Part shown: piece by piece, positions 13,803 through 15,091 of the stretch
How positions within the stretch are numbered: position 1 is the first letter of the stretch
Layout of the letters: each line of letters begins with the position of its first letter
Assembly: GCA_016191795.1 (NCBI GenBank)
Contig: JACPVK010000161.1
Span: 1 to 15,091, forward strand
Length of the DNA: 15,091 nt
Origin: Gammaproteobacteria bacterium
GTDB taxonomy: Bacteria; Pseudomonadota; Gammaproteobacteria; SZUA-229
Reading direction: 5' to 3'
Notes under the pieces: model-generated
Told to the model about the DNA's origin: nothing
The model's input: the letters and a program-made list of their open reading frames with translations, nothing else
Database searches by the model: none
Position numbers and translations under genes: made by a program

Positions 13803-14574
13803 GGTGGGCAAGGTATTGCCCACGCGGTTGCTGGAGCGACTGTTTTCACCGGTCGACCTGAAAAGCGATTGCATTGAAATACAAGGCATCCAAGTTGAAG
13901 TTCGCTACAAAAAAATAAATTCGCTGCGTTTAACTGTTCATCCTTCCGGTGCTGTACGGTTAACTGCCCCGGTGCTTGTACAAGAATATCGTTTACGTGA
14001 ATTCCTGTTATCAAAGCTGGGCTGGATTCACCAGCAACAAGCACGCTTTCTCGCTTTGCCGCCCCCTCCGCCCCAGCCCTTGATACAAACCGGTGAGTTG
14101 CATTTCTTTCAGGGCCAGCGCTATTGTTTGAATGTTATTGCGCAGGCAGGCAGGTATTCGCATGTTGAATCAGGTGAGAATAATGCGTTGAATCTGCACG
14201 TGCGCGCCGATGCGAGCATGGCGCAACGTGAAGCGGCGTTACATTTATTTTATCGCGAACACTTGCAGCGCGAAATTCCACTGCTGATTGCCAAATGGCA
14301 GCCGGTAATAAAAGTGCAGGTGGCAGCCTGGGGCGTTAAAAAAATGAAAACTCGTTGGGGTAGTTGCAATATCCGTGCGCATCGTATCTGGTTAAATCTC
14401 GAACTGGCGAAACATTCGCCGCAATGTCTGGAATATGTGGTGGTGCATGAAATGGTGCATTTGCTGGAGCGCTATCACAATGAACGTTTTAAAAAATTCA
14501 TGGATCAGTTTTTGCCGCAATGGCGGTTGCTTAAAGCTGAGTTGAATCAGTCTTCTCCCGGGTATGAAGCATGA
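13789..14574 (+). CDS. YgjP-like zinc-dependent metallopeptidase (DUF45)
   Basis: A protein of up to 261 residues belonging to the YgjP/DUF45 metallopeptidase-like family (often labelled SprT-like or M48). The zinc-binding HExxH is complete: VVHEMVHLLERYHNERF, with H220, E221, H224 and the third ligand candidate H230 (numbered from 13789). The conserved KKMKTRWGSCN and RIWLNLELAK blocks precede it. A polyproline run (residues 91-97) sits in the linker. Physiological substrates of the family are not known. The start is uncertain: no ATG exists before residue 144, so TTG 13789, GTG 13804, TTG 13816 or TTG 13828 must be used. TTG 13816 has the best upstream purine run (agggtggg), which belongs to a dispersed repeat. 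It overlaps or closely follows hepT. Confidence 0.85.
   Translation: MSNCRVGKVLPTRLLERLFSPVDLKSDCIEIQGIQVEVRYKKINSLRLTVHPSGAVRLTAPVLVQEYRLREFLLSKLGWIHQQQARFLALPPPPPQPLIQTGELHFFQGQRYCLNVIAQAGRYSHVESGENNALNLHVRADASMAQREAALHLFYREHLQREIPLLIAKWQPVIKVQVAAWGVKKMKTRWGSCNIRAHRIWLNLELAKHSPQCLEYVVVHEMVHLLERYHNERFKKFMDQFLPQWRLLKAELNQSSPGYEA
13799..13826. repeat. gtagggtgggc hairpin at the hepT/metallopeptidase junction
   Basis: gtgggcaa (13804-13811) pairs perfectly with ttgcccac (13816-13823) around ggta. The leading gtagggtggg is shared with the larger palindrome at the right end of the window (15010-15076). The unit covers the hepT stop codon and the candidate start codons of the next gene. Confidence 0.6.
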
Positions 14575-14604
14575 GGCAATGCAATTTCTAGTATATTAAA
14601 TATC

Positions 14605-14626
14605 TTTTCGCGATTTTTTGCGAAAA
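14605..14626. repeat. Weak AT-rich hairpin after the metallopeptidase gene
   Basis: ttttcgc (14605-14611) and gcgaaaa (14620-14626) pair around an 8-nt T-rich loop. It lies 30 nt after the stop and could end transcription weakly, but no T run follows, so I do not call it a terminator. Confidence 0.4.
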
Positions 14627-14674
14627 CAACTGTTGGTTAGGTTGTTCTGATTTCACCAAAAAGAAAAAGATTAA

Positions 14675-14712
14675 CGCAAATGAACGCAAATAAAAGCGCA
14701 AATAGTATAAAA
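14675..14712. repeat. Single-arm cgcaaat repeat
   Basis: Three cgcaaat units in one orientation, followed by agtataaaa, match the left arm of the palindrome after ssb (6551-6586, followed by aatataaaa). The spacer before the third unit is 2 bp longer here. No inverse arm follows, so this copy is a half element. Confidence 0.75.
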
Positions 14713-14751
14713 ATAACCTGCGATCACAGGGGATGGTTTGTACCCCCATGG

Positions 14752-14825
14752 AAAAGCGTTAGCCTGAAGGCTAACCTACAGGAGAATCGCTGCTTTTGTA
14801 GGTTCGACTTTAGTCGAACGCTTTT
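14752..14825. repeat. REP-like doublet with two different palindromic cores
   Basis: The left arm (14752-14780) reads aaaagcgtt-core-aacctaca, and the right arm (14797-14825) is its inverse with the same shoulders. The cores differ: agcctgaaggct on the left, and cgactttagtcg on the right, yet each is self-complementary. The 16-nt centre is ggagaatcgctgcttt. Outside it, gatcac (14722-14727) and gtgatc (14829-14834) may extend the structure. Confidence 0.8.
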
Positions 14826-14832
14826 GCCGTGA

Positions 14833-14988
14833 TCAATTTGATGAGGTATTCAGGTTAGGTTGTTCTGATTCATTCAATAGATCGGGATGACGATCAAGTA
14901 CCTTGAGCAATTTGACCAGTGATAAAGGCGGCTTTGTTTTTCCGTTTTCGTAGCGAGTGCCATTCGGGCCAGAACCAATGCCATTAAG
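14833..14988 (-). pseudogene. 3' remnant of an MqsA-type antitoxin gene
   Basis: On the minus strand 51 codons remain open down to a TGA at 14833. They encode RYENGKTKPPLSLVKLLKVL followed by DRHPDLLNES, which matches the last part of the helix-turn-helix domain of MqsA-family antitoxins (E. coli MqsA ends RYEKGNAQPHPSTIKLLRVL then DKHPELLNEIR). Just upstream NGIGSGPNGT still resembles the FGGGVNAFS turn. A stop codon lies at 14989-14991, and the zinc-binding N-terminal half and the rest of the HTH are gone, replaced by a palindromic repeat. No toxin gene is visible. The coding strand starts within repeat DNA, so expression is unlikely. Other XRE-type antitoxins share this ending, so the exact family is probable, not certain. 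Confidence 0.7.
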
Positions 14989-15009
14989 TTAAGGAAAATT
15001 TGTATGGTC

Positions 15010-15076
15010 GTAGGATGGGTGAAGCGCAGCGCAACCCATCAAAATGGTGGGTTACGCTGCGCTTCACCCACCCTAC
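15010..15076. repeat. gtagggtgggtgaagcgcagc palindrome at the window end
   Basis: Arms 15010-15038 and 15048-15076 (29 bp each) pair with two mismatches around a 9-nt loop. Outside them ttaagttaag (14984-14993) is a perfect inverse of cttaacttaa (15082-15091), the last bases of the window, so the element may continue or end exactly there. It belongs to the common proteobacterial gtagggtgggt...acccaccctac family and replaces the 5' part of the antitoxin gene. Confidence 0.8.
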
Positions 15077-15091
15077 AAAAGCTTAACTTAA

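Larger units (their letters stand above)
14635..14870. repeat. 18-bp direct repeats flanking a 200-bp repeat block
   Basis: ggttaggttgttctgatt occurs at 14635-14652 and again, identically and in the same direction, at 14853-14870. The 200 bp between them contain the cgcaaat half-element and the REP-like doublet. The right copy lies within the codons of the antitoxin remnant on the minus strand. Confidence 0.8.

Noticed and set aside
14575..14832. tRNA or small RNA gene
   Set aside because: The hairpins belong to repeat families; no cloverleaf, CCA end or promoter-terminator pair is visible.

Overview
The window reads as chromosomal DNA of a gammaproteobacterium outside the Enterobacterales. 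The best evidence is the conserved gene order rpoA, rplQ, uvrA (divergent), MFS transporter, ssb, which resembles the arrangement known from Pseudomonas, together with close similarity of RpoA, L17, UvrA, Ssb and GlmS to gammaproteobacterial homologues. I cannot name a genus. Seven or so unrelated families of short palindromic repeats sit in the gaps between genes, nearly always at gene 3' ends and not in the two divergent promoter regions.

Layout. 1-1176: end of the ribosomal alpha operon (rpoA fragment, rplQ, terminator). 1177-1520: repeat-rich gap whose right arm encodes the last residues of UvrA. 1481-4369 (-): uvrA. 4513-5904: MFS transporter of the DHA1 type with an extra C-terminal domain. 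6039-6497: ssb, followed by a palindromic cgcaaat repeat and a strong terminator. 6809-9886: a three-gene operon encoding a von Willebrand A lipoprotein (YfbK family), an ECF sigma factor and a single-pass membrane protein that is probably its anti-sigma factor. 9869-10050: a terminator stem that appears to be split by a REP-type inverted pair. 10084-11190 (-): membrane diguanylate cyclase. 11321-13150: glmS with the attTn7 target at its end. 13156-13802: an MntA-HepT toxin-antitoxin pair starting 5 nt after glmS. 13789-14574: a YgjP-like zinc metallopeptidase. 14575-15091: a graveyard of repeats and the broken 3' end of an MqsA-type antitoxin gene.

How the genes fit together. The left half is housekeeping: transcription and translation, nucleotide excision repair, single-strand DNA binding. 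The central operon is best read as a cell-envelope sensing module: a sigma factor coupled by a TTGA overlap to a periplasmic lipoprotein with an intact MIDAS metal site, and a membrane protein with a cytosolic N-terminus that could hold the sigma factor. Its leader contains a possible ECF-type promoter and an inverted repeat that would hide the ribosome binding site in read-through transcripts only. The right end, downstream of glmS, is the accessory part: a HEPN/nucleotidyltransferase pair placed at the classic Tn7 target, then a zinc peptidase, then decaying toxin-antitoxin and repeat DNA.

The most interesting points are the vWA/ECF/anti-sigma operon, the repeat-encoded tail of UvrA, the REP pair apparently inserted into a terminator loop, and a REP-like doublet whose two arms carry different cores that are each still self-complementary.
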